Source of the DNA: Lycocorax pyrrhopterus obiensis
Lineage: Eukaryota; Chordata; Aves; Passeriformes; Paradisaeidae
DNA length: 64,000 nt
Direction: 5' to 3'
Assembly (NCBI GenBank): GCA_014706295.1
Contig: JACSVZ010000015.1
Location: 55,611,535 to 55,675,534, forward strand
A model generated the notes under the pieces. The model made no database searches, was not told the DNA's origin, and saw nothing but the letters and a program-made list of their open reading frames with translations. Positions 12,901-26,418 of this stretch are shown here, one piece after another. Position 1 is the stretch's first letter; each line of letters begins with the position of its first letter. Made by a program: the position numbers and the translations under genes.

Positions 12901-14193
12901 ACCCTGAAAGAAACTTTAGGGAAGATTAATCATTTTACTCCAATTACTTTGCACTAGACTGCTAACACACACCAGTTTTAAGCCAAATTTAACTGTATGT
13001 GGAAGACAGATTTCTAACTTCTTACCTGACTGCAATGCTAATGTTAACCTTGAAAGAGAATGAAATTAAATGCAGATTTACACTTTTCAAAACTATCCTT
13101 TTTGGCAAGTGATCTAAATAAATTCAGAATATGCATTAAGCACATTACTCAGTGTCCTGCTACTATACATCTGTAGTTTTTCTTAGTATTAAAAGTTATC
13201 TTCTTTGCATGTTGGGTAAGAAATTAGGTGGACATAAAGTGATACGAAAAGAAGTGGATAAATGGATTGGCGCAATTTTACACCCATTGAGGATTGGCCT
13301 TTCTTCAATCACAAGCACATGAAAAAGATAGTTTGTAACCAAACGTAAATGAGAGATGAATTATCACCTCTGTGCATGGCCGCAGCTCCCTAAGAGGGTA
13401 TAATGAAGGTCAATGAAGTATAGCTGCTTGCAACAAGTAAAAATTCAAATCTTTAATGGCCCCACTCATGCTACTGTTAATTTCTCGAATGTTTCCAAAT
13501 GTTTGTCTGCTAGTAACAGGAGACTGTAAGAGTCACTGAATGTGATCCTCTGCTACAGAAGATCCCACATCAACTCTTGTAACTTTGGCAAGTTGAGCCT
13601 TGCAACATTTTTGGTTTGTCCTAGTATTTTCCTTTTTAAGGTAGTTGGAGAACTGTGGAGTACTAATTATGAGCTCTTTTCCTATTGGGCCAAATTTCCT
13701 TCCAGCAAGTTTAGAGCCATTTATTCTTGTGACAATGTTGGTTTTAGTTTAAATAGCTCTTCTCCATCATATGCCATCCCCATTTCCCACAGTACATTTG
13801 CAGGCACCTGACATATTCCCTCTTAGCTTATCTGGTCTGAGAAAAACCAATTCAAGGTTGTTTTCCTTGTTCCTATTATTCCAGGCTTCCCTTTGTCTGT
13901 CTATTCCACTCTTCCATATCCCCCTTTTGCAAAAGCAAATTTAAGTCATAGTTACTACAGGGTTCCCTAACTAGATGTGATTGTGAATATTCACAAGAAT
14001 AAATTATCAGTTTGCAAAATACATGGACCAGAACATGTAGGCAGTTGCAAAATCATGGTGAGACATTTCCTGATACCATGTTTATTGTCCAAGAAATCAC
14101 AGTACATATCCATTCTCATTCACAAGGGTTCAGGAGTCATTTTCTTTAAGACTCTTTGGGGAGACTCTGACACTGCTTTTGCTCCCTTGGCAG
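9945..14193 (+). other. IGF1 intron 1 (4249 bp)
   Basis: It begins GTAAAT and ends GCTCCCTTGGCAG. The content is AT-rich unique sequence with no recognisable interspersed repeat. I searched for a frame resembling the mammalian class 2 leader exon (ending in a short Met-Ile-Thr-Pro-Thr segment) and did not see one. No other gene is visible. Confidence 0.9.
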
Positions 14194-14350
14194 GTGAAGA
14201 TGCACACTGTGTCCTACATCCATTTCTTCTACCTTGGCCTGTGTTTGCTTACCTTAACCAGTTCTGTTGCTGCTGGCCCGGAAACACTCTGTGGTGCTGA
14301 GCTGGTTGATGCTCTTCAGTTCGTGTGTGGAGACAGAGGCTTTTACTTCA
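14194..14350 (+). CDS. IGF1: IGF1 coding exon 2 (signal peptide core and B domain)
   Basis: The 157-bp exon starts GTGAAGATG after the acceptor CAG and ends TACTTCA before the donor GTAAGT, leaving phase 1. It encodes residues 22-73 and the first base of Ser-74. The first 27 residues complete the signal peptide with a hydrophobic core ([11 protein letters not shown]) and the cleavage context SSVAA before Gly-49 (codon 14275-14277). The mature hormone then begins [16 protein letters not shown] and runs to GFYF, including B-domain Cys-6 and Cys-18 and the Phe-Tyr-Phe receptor-binding patch known in the family. Val-46 in the signal peptide differs from chicken Ala as I recall. The frame upstream of the acceptor is intronic. 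Confidence 0.98.
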
Positions 14351-17300
14351 GTAAGTCAACCCTTTCTTTCATTTAACTGCTAAAAACTTTCATGTAATCC
14401 ATTGGAGTCTGCAACTGCTCTAAAGGAGCTTAGCTATAATCATCGAGGCTGCCAACTAGGACTGGTATCCTGTACCTGGGAGATGCTCAAGCCTTCAGTT
14501 ACCGTGGAGCCTCAGTAAAGAATAAAGTTGTGCCTGTGTTCAACCTCTCTGAGTTTCTGACAAATTTTCGTTTTCATACTTGTTATTGTTTTTCACCACT
14601 TTCCAGCTGCTGCTATTCCACCTCCTGTACTGCTGCTTTCCACTGACCTGTCACTGAAATTAAATGAATGAGAGCACACACTAAACCCAAGACATTCATG
14701 AGGCAGAACTACATGTACCTGTTATGTCAGACTACTAGTAAACACTTTAAGTACACACTGTATCATATTAAAAACACACTAAGCTTCAACATCTGGTTTG
14801 AAAAAAAAAAGAAGAGCTGGAAGGCAGCAAGCAGAAAGTTACCACATCCAAGTATGCACATGCTTCATCAGTTAAATACAGGTGGAGGAAAATTCATGCA
14901 TGGTGAGATAATAAAGACTAACACCAGTACAGGCAACAGATAAAATTAACTCTGCAATAGTGAGGAGCAAGAAATACTCAACTTTTAAGTAATAAAAATC
15001 TATTTCTGATTTCCAGCTATTTGCTATTTAAACAACAAATTTAATGAAACTTTTAGCTAGGAATATATTCATTCTGAACACATTCATTAATATAATTTTT
15101 CAAAACACGATAGAATTTGTGCTCTCACAGCCTCTGAAGTGAGCATTTACTTTTACTAACAACATGTGTTTCTCTGATATTCCTGATATTCCTTGATGGA
15201 TGAAGATTCTTCTCTTCTAAGCTAGCATTTTTGGTGTTCTGATCATACACACCCTATTCCTATTTATTTCTATTCATGAAGTCACTGCTTTCAATATTTT
15301 CTCCTTGCTTGCAATAAAAACAGAAATTCAGATTCTTGCGCTTCTAAATTACAAAAAATCCTAATTTCCTCAACTTATAAATTGTAGAGGTTTTCACTAT
15401 CTTCTTGGCACATTCTGTTAAAGTTCACTTTTGAAACATTAGTTTCGTATATGTAAAGTAACCCACTATTCAGAAAGGAACCCTTCTTTTCTGTATTTAA
15501 CACCTCAGCTATTGTTTATAAGCACCCAGTCCAGGGTTCTGTTTAGCTTAGTACTCTGGTGCTAAACACAATATTAAAACTACTGGAATCTCTCTTACAG
15601 GAATTTACATTTTTCTACCAACTCATCGGGTGTTCATTTGTACCCCAAAGTCTGTTGCATTTATTAGCAGCGGAGTTAGGGGTTATTTGAGTTTCCTACA
15701 AATGTTTTATTGCTGGAGAGAATGTAAAGACAGTCATCTCCCCCTCCTGTTTCTGCACCAGAAAACAATGAGACAACACGTTCTTAGAACAGCAGAGCAA
15801 TTTTTCTTTTACTGTGTATGTATCTCAGGTGTTCCTCTTCCAGCAAAATGTTTGCTGCTGGTTCAGAGACCTCTCATGCTTGCTTTCCACAAGAGTAGCT
15901 GTTACTGCTGAGCAATCAGACCTACTGTTATGTGTACTTTGTGATCCTCAAGGTAAGAGGTCATGTGAAATGCTAATCATCAGCAATAACTCTCTTTGGT
16001 TTCAATCTCAGTTATTCTAAGGGTTCACAGTCTGTTTTAAATCTCTGCCCTAAGCTAGGTCATCCTTAATTTAAAATACCAGGATGGGCTTCCAGCATTT
16101 CAAAGGAGATCATTACCATTTACCTTTGCAATCTTGACTTTTATCTGCTGTCAGTTTTAGACTTTCTCTCTAGTCTTTGTTGTTTTCTGACATTCTGAGT
16201 TTTCACTTGAAATAATGTAACGGCACCATAAATGTCGACCTTGTTTTATATAGAAAAGGCTTAACTTACAAATGACCACCCTGTTTTAGGGAAGTCTTGC
16301 TCAGTTGTAATCAATAGACTGCAGTTGCATCATTCAATAGGAATTTTATGAAGCTGGTATGCATGTGGCCCCTTGGATGCTAAGTCATGTGTGTGCTCCA
16401 CCTGACTACTTCTTATTCGTGAGGAAGAAATTTAATCCATTTTAACCTTCTCTCTCTTATTTGTTAGAATTCAATCTAAAACACGAAACTAGAGAAAAGT
16501 AAGCCCAGTAACACTGGTAAAACAAATTGAGATCCCCATATCAGATGTAGTACAGAATGCAGCTATTAGAAGTTAAAAATGTTGCTCGATTTCTTGGGAC
16601 TTTTTAAGAATGCCACATCATTTGCAGAGGTAAAAAACCTAGTGAAATTTTTCTTTAGTTGGAAAGAGTATGTCAATAAAAGTAGTATTTTAAGCCTTCT
16701 ATTCTCATAGTCTGGCTCCTTTAAATAAAGTATAATCAATGGTAGTGTTTGCCTTTAACTTGCACAGGAAATAGCTGTGAAAAATTTTTTTCTTCCATCA
16801 TTCTGTATTTCACTAGAGACTCCAAATATAAAGAATACCTTTTGGCTGAGGTGGAATTCCTGGTTCAGAGTCAAGGTCAAAGCTTCTGACTATTCCTTGG
16901 GAGTTGTGGGTGGAAGTGAAGATAGAAATAATTGTGTTACTTTCTGTTGAAACTCTGTGCTTCCCAACCACAAAGCTGTATCTACGGCTAGGACTGGAAG
17001 ACAAATATCTCCTTTATATAGTCTACTCTGCCCAACTTTCTAGCTATAAAAGGAAACTCTTTACAGCGTCTGAGGAGATGCCCCAGCTGCTTATTAACAT
17101 ACACAAAGAAAAGTATTGACTTTAAGAGGAAGTCAAATGTGGTTTCTACCACTCTCTTTTGTCTTGAGATAAACTGACAAGGAGGATTTTTCAAAGTTTT
17201 TTTAGGGGAAAACCCAGCACAAATCCCCAAACTGAGCATCTACTTTTCTCCTTGGTCACATTTAACTCCAACCAGCACTGGCTACTCCTCAGACAGCTTT

Positions 17301-19141
17301 TTGTCTCCCGTGATTTACCAGAGAAAAGCAGATTGTTGCGACCTTCTATGCAGGGACATCCTCTGGGAGAACTTCTACCCCTCATGTGTGCTAGGTTTTG
17401 TTAGGAGAAGGTGTCAGAGAACCTGGCCACAGCTACACAGGTGCCTACACTTAAACACAGCTTTTCTTAATATTTCTCCACTCTCAAAACCTCTGGATCC
17501 AACAGTTATGAAACAATGTGGGATGGCTTCAACATTCACTTGAATTTTAGTGTCTAGAAAGGTCTACCATGGTACACTTATTAACAAACAATGCTGAGAA
17601 CAGAGAATGTTGGAAAAACTAAAAGGACAAATTACAGGAAACTTACAGAAGTGATAGCCTAAGAGGGGGAAAATTTTCCTTGAAATAGTCTAGTCTTATC
17701 ACAGGAATTTACTTTGTAGAATAGTCAAAAAAAAAAGGATTATTTTTTCATAAATTCTGACCTTATTGGACAATCATTCATTCTTGCTCATGCTGTTTTC
17801 TGAGGACTATTACTACCATGAGAAAGGAAAGATCAAGTAGCTTGTTCTGAGGAGAAAATGCTATATTCTTTTTTAATCTAGTTTCTTCTCCTTTGAAAAT
17901 ATACTTTTTCCTTTTACAATAAATACATAGCAGTCTGGCTAACAATACATGAGTGTCAATAAAGAAACAGATTTCTTATTTCCTTAGACATTTTCAGTCT
18001 TCTAATTTCTAAAGTCCAAGTTAGATGGCAATGCTTATTTGAAATCATGGCAATCAACTTCATGAATTACAACTCTGCCTTTTTTCCTGATAAAAACACT
18101 GCTTTAGTCTTGTGGTGAATCTTCTGAACCATCACTTGCATAAAAAAGAAAGAGCTGAATTTAGGTACCTGAGACACTGGAGTTCCTCTGATATGCTTCA
18201 GAGAATGGAGAATGATCTAGCACATGCTTCCATGTGTAAAGCAGTGAATCCCATAAAAGACAGGCTTTTCTGATATCCAGCTTAATGTTCTCTGTGTCAA
18301 CTGCATTGTGGAGAATTACTGCAGATTTTTACTACATTTTTTTTGTCCACTAAGACAATCAAAATTGTGTGTTGTTCTTGGGAAAATCCCCAGCTGTGCA
18401 CAAAGTAAGACTATCAGTTTATAATCATCAGAAAATCAAGATAAGCCCATGAACATAATTCTGGGTAATGAGAGCTGTCATGAGATCGCATTGCTTTGTG
18501 GAGCTAAGGTACCTGTGGAGGAACTGCTGCCTTAGAAAAGAAGAAACAAGCAGCATAGCAATAGGCAATTACGTTTTGCTTCTTCCATTTCCCTCTAGTT
18601 AAGAGCTTCTTGTTTACTTCAGGAAGTCTGCTTTTAAGAGGTTATTAAAGTTTCTAGGCCTGTCAAACCTATCAGCATAATTACAAGAGATGGCATGACA
18701 CTCAGTTCTTTAAGTACTCCATACCTGTAGGAGCTATGAGTCATTAGCTCCTCTCTGCATCCCTGATTGAAAGGAATGTTAATGTTAGAAGCCCAGCAGA
18801 GGCCTGCTGAAAAGCTGCCACAGACACACACAGACTCTGGTGTCACTGACAGTCTTACAAATCTTTGCAAACAAACGCTGGTCATCTTGGCTGCATTCAC
18901 ACAGCAAAATCTGAGAGTGTTTTCAAGTTCCTTGGTCTGGCTATGTGCCCCATTCATGTCCAAATACTGTATCTATGGAAGATCTGAGCGTATTCCTCTG
19001 TCTGTCCCTAGGTTCCTTCTTACAGGAAAGCTAACCTGGAAAGGAGCTCAGATGTGCCTTAGCCAGGTCTGCAGGGTCAGTGCTCGGGGAACCAGAACTA
19101 TAGGCACAGATATTGATCTATCTCGGTAAGAAAGAAAACAG

Positions 19142-19175
19142 CTCTGGAATGATATCACCTCTGGAATGATATCAC
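19142..19175. repeat. 17-bp perfect tandem duplication
   Basis: CTCTGGAATGATATCAC occurs twice head to tail (19142-19158 and 19159-19175) without mismatch, so it is probably a recent slippage or duplication event and could be length-polymorphic. Confidence 0.9.
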
Positions 19176-22100
19176 TGTATAGTCAAACAGCTGACAGAAG
19201 TTGGATGTGTGCTTTGTTGCCCCTGGTAGTAAACATTGAGGAAATTCTCTGAAAATAAGCCAGTCTTTGAAAGAATTTTCTCATTTTTTACCACATTAAG
19301 AAAGGGTAAGGAGTGTTCATAAAGGCTAACCTTAGTTTAGTGAGGTTAATCTTCTTAAGTTACCTCCCTAATAACGGAGAGAGAGAAGTTCTTCTTTCTC
19401 CATGGATTGCAGAGTGAGTCTAGGAGGATTTAGACTCTGATATACACTAAATTTAGTCCCTGCAAACAGGTCTCCTCTACAGCTAGTTTCTCAGGTCACC
19501 AAGGATTTTATAATTTTGCAACCTTTTCCTTAACAGGGACTGCAGTAGTGATGATAATTTTAATGAAGTGACTGGAAACAAATCATTGATCAAAATTTCT
19601 ACAAGAAACATCTTTGAAAAAAGTGCCTACTACCAAAACCAAATAAGTACATTTTCTCCAGAAGTTCAATTTATATATGTCCTTATTAGCTGGTAGATAT
19701 TAGAGATGTTAATGCTTTTTATGATTACTTTTTTTTATGCACTAGACCAAGCTTCAAATTTGGTCTCAAATAACAGAAAGCTGTTACTTGACATTTGATT
19801 CCCTAACTGCTGTATGTGTATTTAATACATTGTTTAGTCTCATGTTGGATAAAGTCACTCAAAGAAGCGCTTGGCAAGATCAACATTAATTCTTGGCATA
19901 GCTGCCCCTTTTACTTTTCCACTGAATCTTAAATACCAAGAAAAACCCTTCACTGACTTCAACTCTGGCACAGGTTTTATGCAATTGGCCAAAACCTTTG
20001 CATATGGACCTCTTTGTTTGTTCTGGTATCAATAAAGCGTTTGCGATTCCTGATCAACAGCGGCAGGAGCCACAAAGCAAATGATTCAGTCCAGCAGAAC
20101 CCCACGCTCTGCTAATGAAAACCTCTTGCATTTACTACCTGTGCACGAAGGGCGTTCTGTACAGAGTGCTCATTCAAAGGCAGAAGTTCATAGAGCCATT
20201 TCTCTAGGGCTTATTCAGCACTTCAGCTCTCATGCATGTTTCAAACCCTTTCACATCACTGAAAATCAAATAAAGACTTAACGCCATTTTCATCTCAGAG
20301 CATTGTTCAAAAAGGATGGATCTGGACTTGTTTATTAAACCATACCCTAATGTCAGAATTTCCCTGTGACACAAGCTTAATTGTTCAAAAATATGACAAC
20401 AAATGCAAGGGATAACCAACAGTTAAGTAATTTCTCAGTCTCGAAAGCAAGGCAAAAGAAATACCACAAATGTGTACTTATCGAAGAATTTATGCTAAAT
20501 TTATCTCTGGTAATAACCACAGGAACTTCGTCAAGAGGAAGAAAAAGCCATTAATTCATAGTTTCTATGTGGTACATTTAGTGCAAAACCATTATGAAAG
20601 ATAAAGCCCAAGTACTGGGTCTAACTTTTAAGAAATGACAGGCATATTTCATGTTTGCCTCAGTAAATGAGGTTCTGAGAACAAGAATTTTAACACATCC
20701 ATAGTCTTTGGAGGGGCATACCAGTGGGTGACTGCAGCTTGTGGAAAGTTAAATTCCTACAAAAATCCAGCTCAAGTCTGAGATACTTGCTCTGTTTTCT
20801 GATTGAATCCCATATGCACAGAAATTTTATGTTTTCAGTGTCCTTAGTCTTACAAGGCAGAGCAGAATGCATGGGTTTACCTCATGTTAAATCCTTTGCT
20901 GGTGAAAACTGGAATATCTTCCTTCTATCAAAGAAACTTTCTAGGGCCCATGTGTCTCTTCCTTTTTTTTTTTTTCCCTGAGTCTAGAGTATATTTAAAT
21001 ATTTCCCATGTTATTTTTGAAATTCAGCTGTGATCCCAATCTTCCATTTATGTAATGTAACTCTTCTAGAGTAAGAGGATGCTTCCAGACAGCAGGCCCT
21101 TCTGCTTCCTTATGTGCCCATAAAAGTGTGGAAGTAGGGAAAGAGTGTCCTGTTAAAGCACTTCCTTTGGGAAATTATGACTCACACAAACCTGAAATGA
21201 TATGATGACTTTTATACAGAACTATTTGTTTATATTGTTTGTTTCTTTGTGTGTTGGGCAGAAATTTGCACAAGGCTGAGTATGCAGAAAAAAGAAGGGG
21301 TTGGCTCAGACCACTCTGATTCAATCCAGCTCAGTGCACTGTTTTCTTTCTGAAAATAAATATTCTAGGAATACTATTTCTATCTCCAAAAAAGTAAACA
21401 CTTAATACCCCCAAATCCTATAAACAGCAGGTTCTAAGTAAAACAAATACTACTGAAAATTGGTTTGACTTCAAAAGAAGGTTCATTAACAGCCATATCC
21501 TTCTAAGGCAATGGATAGAATCTTAAATTATTCACAGAAACTCTGTATTTCACAAGTCTGTATTCTAAAGAAAATTTTAAAATGTTTGGTTTATGCAAAG
21601 GTATAAAAAAGTGTTGTGGGGAATATCATAGGGAAGATGTCATTCTGCTTGTGGATCTGAAAAGATAAGTACATTCCTAATTATGTTTGATGACTGTTCC
21701 AGACCATGTATAATAAATCCAATTTACAAGAGGGATATTTTTTCATACTTGCATTGACTATACTGAAGGTTTCTTTTAACTCAGCCCCATCAAAATGACT
21801 GGATATGAGCTTCTACTCTTACAATGAAAGTTTTACAGATTCTTTTTGTAAGTCTTCATCAATTACTTCAGATTACATGAAAGCTAATAAGGCTATCTAT
21901 TTTAGGTTAACATAGCAGGTTTAAATTGAATATGTCTCTTACCTTGAAACTTCTGTGGACAAATAATAATATTGTTGTAACAATTTGTTTCTACATCTCC
22001 CAAATTCCTGAATTACTAGTCAACAGGTCTTCCATGAAAAAAAACTTAGTTTTTCCTACGTATTTCAAGTTTTATGTTTCTTTCCATTAAAGTTTCCAGC

Positions 22101-23674
22101 CTTTCACAGACATATTTAGTTTGGCAGGAAGAATCTGGTGACTCATAGACTGTAGAAATTTGAGAGCAAGCTACTGAAAATGTATCTAATTTCTCCTTGT
22201 GTAATTTGGGACCAAGCTACTGATAGTATGTCTAATTTTCCTAGTTTAATCAAATGTATTATTGGCAAATACATGTCCTGAATAAAAGCCATGTTTATTT
22301 CTGAAATATATAGCTAAGATTAAATGCAAAAACACTATATATATTTGCTTTTAGAACACTTCTGGGTTTTTTTTCTAATTGTTTTTGGCATTTTACTCTA
22401 AATCAATGGGTGCTGAATGAAAAACAGAGGCACTAGTTGAAAAAATCTGCATTACAATCTTACTTATATTTTGGAATTCAGTAATATAAAGTATTCTGTA
22501 TGGTGGTTTTTGGTTGTGGTTTTTTGAGGTTTTTTGTTTTTTTCAAGAGAGAATAGAGGTGTAGGAAGAATAGGTGATGTTATCATACCTCCACAATTCA
22601 TATAGAGGAAGGACAGATGTATTCAAAAGGCTGTCATTTGTATTTTATGTTATTGACTGTATTGTTCCTTTCATGTCTTTTCAGACAAAAGACTTTTAAA
22701 TTCAGACGTTTCTAGACATACGTAATTTTCATTTATCCACATGCAGAATGAACTTCCTGAATGATAAACACTGAGGAGAGTGTGACCTGAAATAAGGAGA
22801 TTCTGGTTCAGATTCAGTCCATCTACTTTGGGGCACTTAAGTGAGGATTCTGAGTTAGGAGTCTACTCAAGCTCATCCTGCAGTCAGTGAGAGGACTAAA
22901 AAACTTTCAGAGCTCTCATTAATTTATGAATTTTCCCTAGGACATACTTTTCCTTCTCCATTAAATTAAGCAAGGAAGCTGTGGCAATTGTATCCTTATG
23001 CTTGTTAGGTCAGTTGAGTAAGGACACTCCGTTAAAAGCCTAAATTTTGGTGGAATGAATCTGTTTAAAACCACACTATGAACTTCTATGTAGAGGTAAG
23101 GATGCACTCATACACACCACATTTTAGATCAAAGCAAATCCAAGCTTATTTTAGCTGCTATGGTATGATACAGTTGAGCAAAGACCCAGAAAGTGCCTTA
23201 TGCAGGTAACACCAGTTAGAGCTGCTCCTTTGGCTCTTAAAAACTCCCAGCCTTTAGTCTGACTAAGTGTGAATCCTGTTGGAGAAAGCACTGCAGTTCG
23301 ACACAGTAAAAGTACAAGGAAAAGCTTATCTATCTTTTCTTTCTTGATATAATAGGTAGAATATACTCTTACATGCCACAACAAGTAAAACTCCTTCCTG
23401 TTTTATTCCTGCAAAATAAGGTGCATAAGTAATGAAACAGTTTTTTACACTGCTGTTCACACAAGATCATTTCTATTCCTATGAATATTCATCTCCCAGC
23501 AGTTTTCTAAGAAATTGAGACAATAATAATATTTATAACCTACAGTGACAGCTAAATGTCAGATGTCATTAAAGAAGGGTTTTCTCTGTTAGACTGCTGT
23601 GCCTTCTATCATGGTATTGTCATGGAGAAAGGACAGAGAATAACACTCAAGCACAGTTTTGAGATACTCAGGCA

Positions 23675-23800
23675 ATGAAACATTCAAAGTCAGGTTGGAT
23701 GGGGCTCTGATCTAGTTGAAGATGTTCTTGCTCATTGCAGGGAGTTGGATTAGATGGTCTTTAAAGGTCTCCTTCAACCCAAACTATTCTATGAATTGAA
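23675..23800 (+). mobile_element. CR1 LINE, 3'-end fragment
   Basis: The sequence runs TCAGGTTGGATGGGGCTCTG, then GGAGTTGGATTAGATGGTCT, then CCTTCAACCCAAACTATTCT, ending in the TTCTATGA-type terminus. These are hallmark blocks of the avian CR1 3' end in sense orientation. Only about 125 bp remains, typical of 5'-truncated CR1 copies. Confidence 0.9.
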
Positions 23801-25569
23801 AGATTTAAAAAATAGCCGCTGCTGACCTAATGAGCTCACCTATAAAAGCAGTAATATGAGTTAAGAAAGAATCCCACCTGAGGCTGTAAACCATTCAGTG
23901 AGTTGAAACAACATCACAAAGCATCTTTATCTTCCTCACTTCAGTACCCCTCTTCATCCAAGGCAATATAGAAAAGCACGGAACCACTTCAAAGACATTT
24001 GTATTTCATGATCTTCTCTAAAGTGATCCCTTTGCAGGGAACAGTAATCACAGTAGTTAAAATTTCCAAACCATCTAAACTGTCCTTTAGGTTGCTTGGA
24101 CATTGATAATCCTATTTCAGTAACTGTATTGTTTTGAAGCAGAGTAAAAACCGTCACTAAAACCAAGAAAGAATTATTTATATTTTCTATGAATAAATAT
24201 TTATATAATTTAGCTTATTTCAAGGTGCTCTTAGTCTTGTGCACTGTACTATTCTCAGCTGATTTGGCTTGAGGAAAATGGGGTAGAAAAGATGCTCTCA
24301 CTTCACAGTTATATGTTTGCTTCTGCATTTAAAAGACATAAAGGGTCTCATATGAGACACAAAAAGGATTTTCATACACTTAAGGAGTTCCACAACTATT
24401 TCAGGAATTACATACAGTAGATTTAATATAGCTATTTCAAGATGCAAACATTTTAAAAAGCGGAATAGTCAAGAATTTCTGTTCATTAAAAAAAAAAAAA
24501 AAAGGAAGATATTTTGCAGAATTTCACCCTTGTCTTTATTTTCGCAAAAAATGGAATGAAATTCTACAACTGCAGCTCTACTGGCATTAAGTCAACTACC
24601 TTAATCTTTCTTTCCTACTTATTTTCTTTTAGTTTTTGAAAGCAGTAGGACTTGATGCAATAAAATACAACTATTTCCTGTTATCACTAAGATGAAGACT
24701 AATAATATGAGCAGAATTCATAAGTGGTGATATTCTTACTGTCTACTGTTCTTTTCAAATAGAAATTTATACTCTGATACGAAACAGATGAAATTCAGAT
24801 CTGTGAAAAAAGAACAAAACTTTTTTAATAAATAAGGCTTTCCCTGCCCCATCAAGAATCAAATAACCTGCAACAGATTTTGAATGCAAAATTATTATAT
24901 TTGAACAATGAAACAGGCGGAAGCGCCTTGTTTATTTTTTATTTTAGGAAGTAATGTTTTTAAGGTGTATCTCTACACTTTCATGTGGCAAAGAGAAAAT
25001 GTTAAGGAAAATCTGATATATAGTATAATAAAGAAGGGACAAAGCTTATGCCAGAGAAGGAGAAAATAGTAATGTTAATAATCCAGGCTGGCCCTGTCCA
25101 GGAGTTTCTTCATAATCCAAAATTATGAGTTCATGGATACTCACTCAGGGTTATCTGTTAACTTCAAATAGCTTTAGCTCAGTTCATTGAGGATAGCGGG
25201 AGTTAGTCTGAGGAATTCTATTTCATTAGTTCTCTGTGCTATGGTCACTAAAGAAAACATTGATCATCGATTTTCCTAGGTCTTTTGGCCATAAGTATCA
25301 TTACACCACAAATATTTTCCCTTGACTGGATTCCCATTGCTTTCTTACTAGTCACCTGTTTTTCCTAAGAACTACCAGCTGAAATTCTGATATTTTTCTT
25401 TCTGTGTATAAATACAGAAAATAAAGGCTCTTTTGAGCAATCAATTAATACTATTTGTTCCTGATTTGAAAAGAGTACATGCTCATCAAAAAACTCCTCA
25501 TTTTTAACAATATTCAGACCAACCTGAAAGGTTTGTAGGGTAATTTTAAAGTTCATTTACCATTCAGTT

Positions 25570-25980
25570 CTTCATAGAATCATACAATATGCTGAGCTGG
25601 AACAAACCCACCAGGATCATGGAATCCAACTCCTGACCCTGCAGAGGACACTCCAAGAATCACACCATGTGCCTGAGAGCATTGTCCAAATACTTTTTGA
25701 ACTCTGTCAGGCTTGGTGCTGTGACCACTTCTCTGGGGAGACTGTTCCAGTGCCCAATCACCCACTGGGTGAAGAACCTCTCCCTAATATCCAACCTAAA
25801 CCTCCCCTTACTCAGCTTCACGTTGTTTCCTCAAGTCCTGTCGCCACAGAGAAGAGATGAGTGTCTGCTCCTCCTCTTCCCCTCACGAGTTGTAGGCCAC
25901 AATGAGGTCTCCTCTCTGTCTCCCCTCCTCCGTGCTAAACAAACCAAATGCTCTCAGCTGCTCCTTGTACAGCTTCCCCT
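25570..25980 (-). mobile_element. CR1 LINE, 3' part (left piece of a split copy)
   Basis: It opens with TTCATAGAATCATACAATAT, the reverse complement of the CR1 3' terminus, and continues through CACTGGGTGAAGAACCTCTC and CTCAGCTGCTCCTTGTACAG. The element is therefore on the minus strand, antisense to IGF1. It is cut at 25980 by a solo LTR and resumes at 26419. The open frames seen here are decayed CR1 sequence, not host genes. Confidence 0.93.
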
Positions 25981-26418
25981 TGATGCCTTAGGTTTTAACT
26001 TTTGTATTTTTTAAAACTCTGTACTGCTTAGTGTGCAACTTTGAAGCTTCTTATAGCCTGTTACTTTCTGCTCTCTCATGCTAGTTAGACACAACAAAGC
26101 CTCTCCGGACTGCTCTTCAAGGACACCTGGACCATCCTGAGCCCAAGGGGTGTAAACCAAGGAGTCTCTGAAGGGGGGGTAGCTAAGGGGAATTACATCA
26201 TTTAACTGGGGTTCTAATTGGAGAATTGACCCTGATATGCAAATGAACCAAACTTATAAAAGTGTGGAAAACTCGTGACCTGTTGTCCATCTTGGGGTCC
26301 ATCTTGGCAATAGCCTCTGGCTCCCCAGGGTGTACCTTGAAGGCCCTTCAAATAAATACCTACTTTTGTTCCTTTACTCTGTCTAGTCTCTGTGTCTAGG
26401 AGGCCTGATAAGGCATCA
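25981..26418 (+). mobile_element. Solo LTR of an endogenous retrovirus, nested in CR1
   Basis: The 438-bp insert has exact 10-bp inverted ends, TGATGCCTTA and TAAGGCATCA, beginning TG and ending CA as LTRs do. It is flanked by CCCT on both sides (25977-25980 and 26419-26422), a 4-bp target duplication, and its removal restores continuity of the surrounding CR1. Inside are an octamer ATGCAAAT (26237-26244), a TATA box TTATAAAAG (26254-26262) and a polyadenylation signal AATAAA (26351-26356), in the order expected of U3-R-U5 on the + strand. No gag, pol or env sequence lies nearby, so it is a recombined solo LTR. A 4-bp duplication is typical of gammaretrovirus-like (class I) elements; the family itself is not identified. 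Confidence 0.9.

Noticed and set aside
9945..14193. Mammalian-type alternative leader exon 2
   Set aside because: No matching short coding leader with a proper donor was seen in intron 1.
14179..14376. 65-codon frame spanning exon 2 with extra residues on both sides
   Set aside because: The flanks lie beyond the CAG acceptor and the GTAAGT donor; only 14194-14350 is exon.
18634..19129. Overlapping opposite-strand frames of 109 and 120 codons
   Set aside because: Neither resembles a known protein, there is no splice or promoter context, and such pairs arise by mirrored absence of stops.
24489..24503. Long A-run as a retroposon tail
   Set aside because: No element body or target duplication is visible next to it; it is a simple homopolymer.
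25580..26014. Open frames on both strands around 25.6-26.0 kb
   Set aside because: They are shadows of a decayed CR1 plus the start of the LTR, not host genes.
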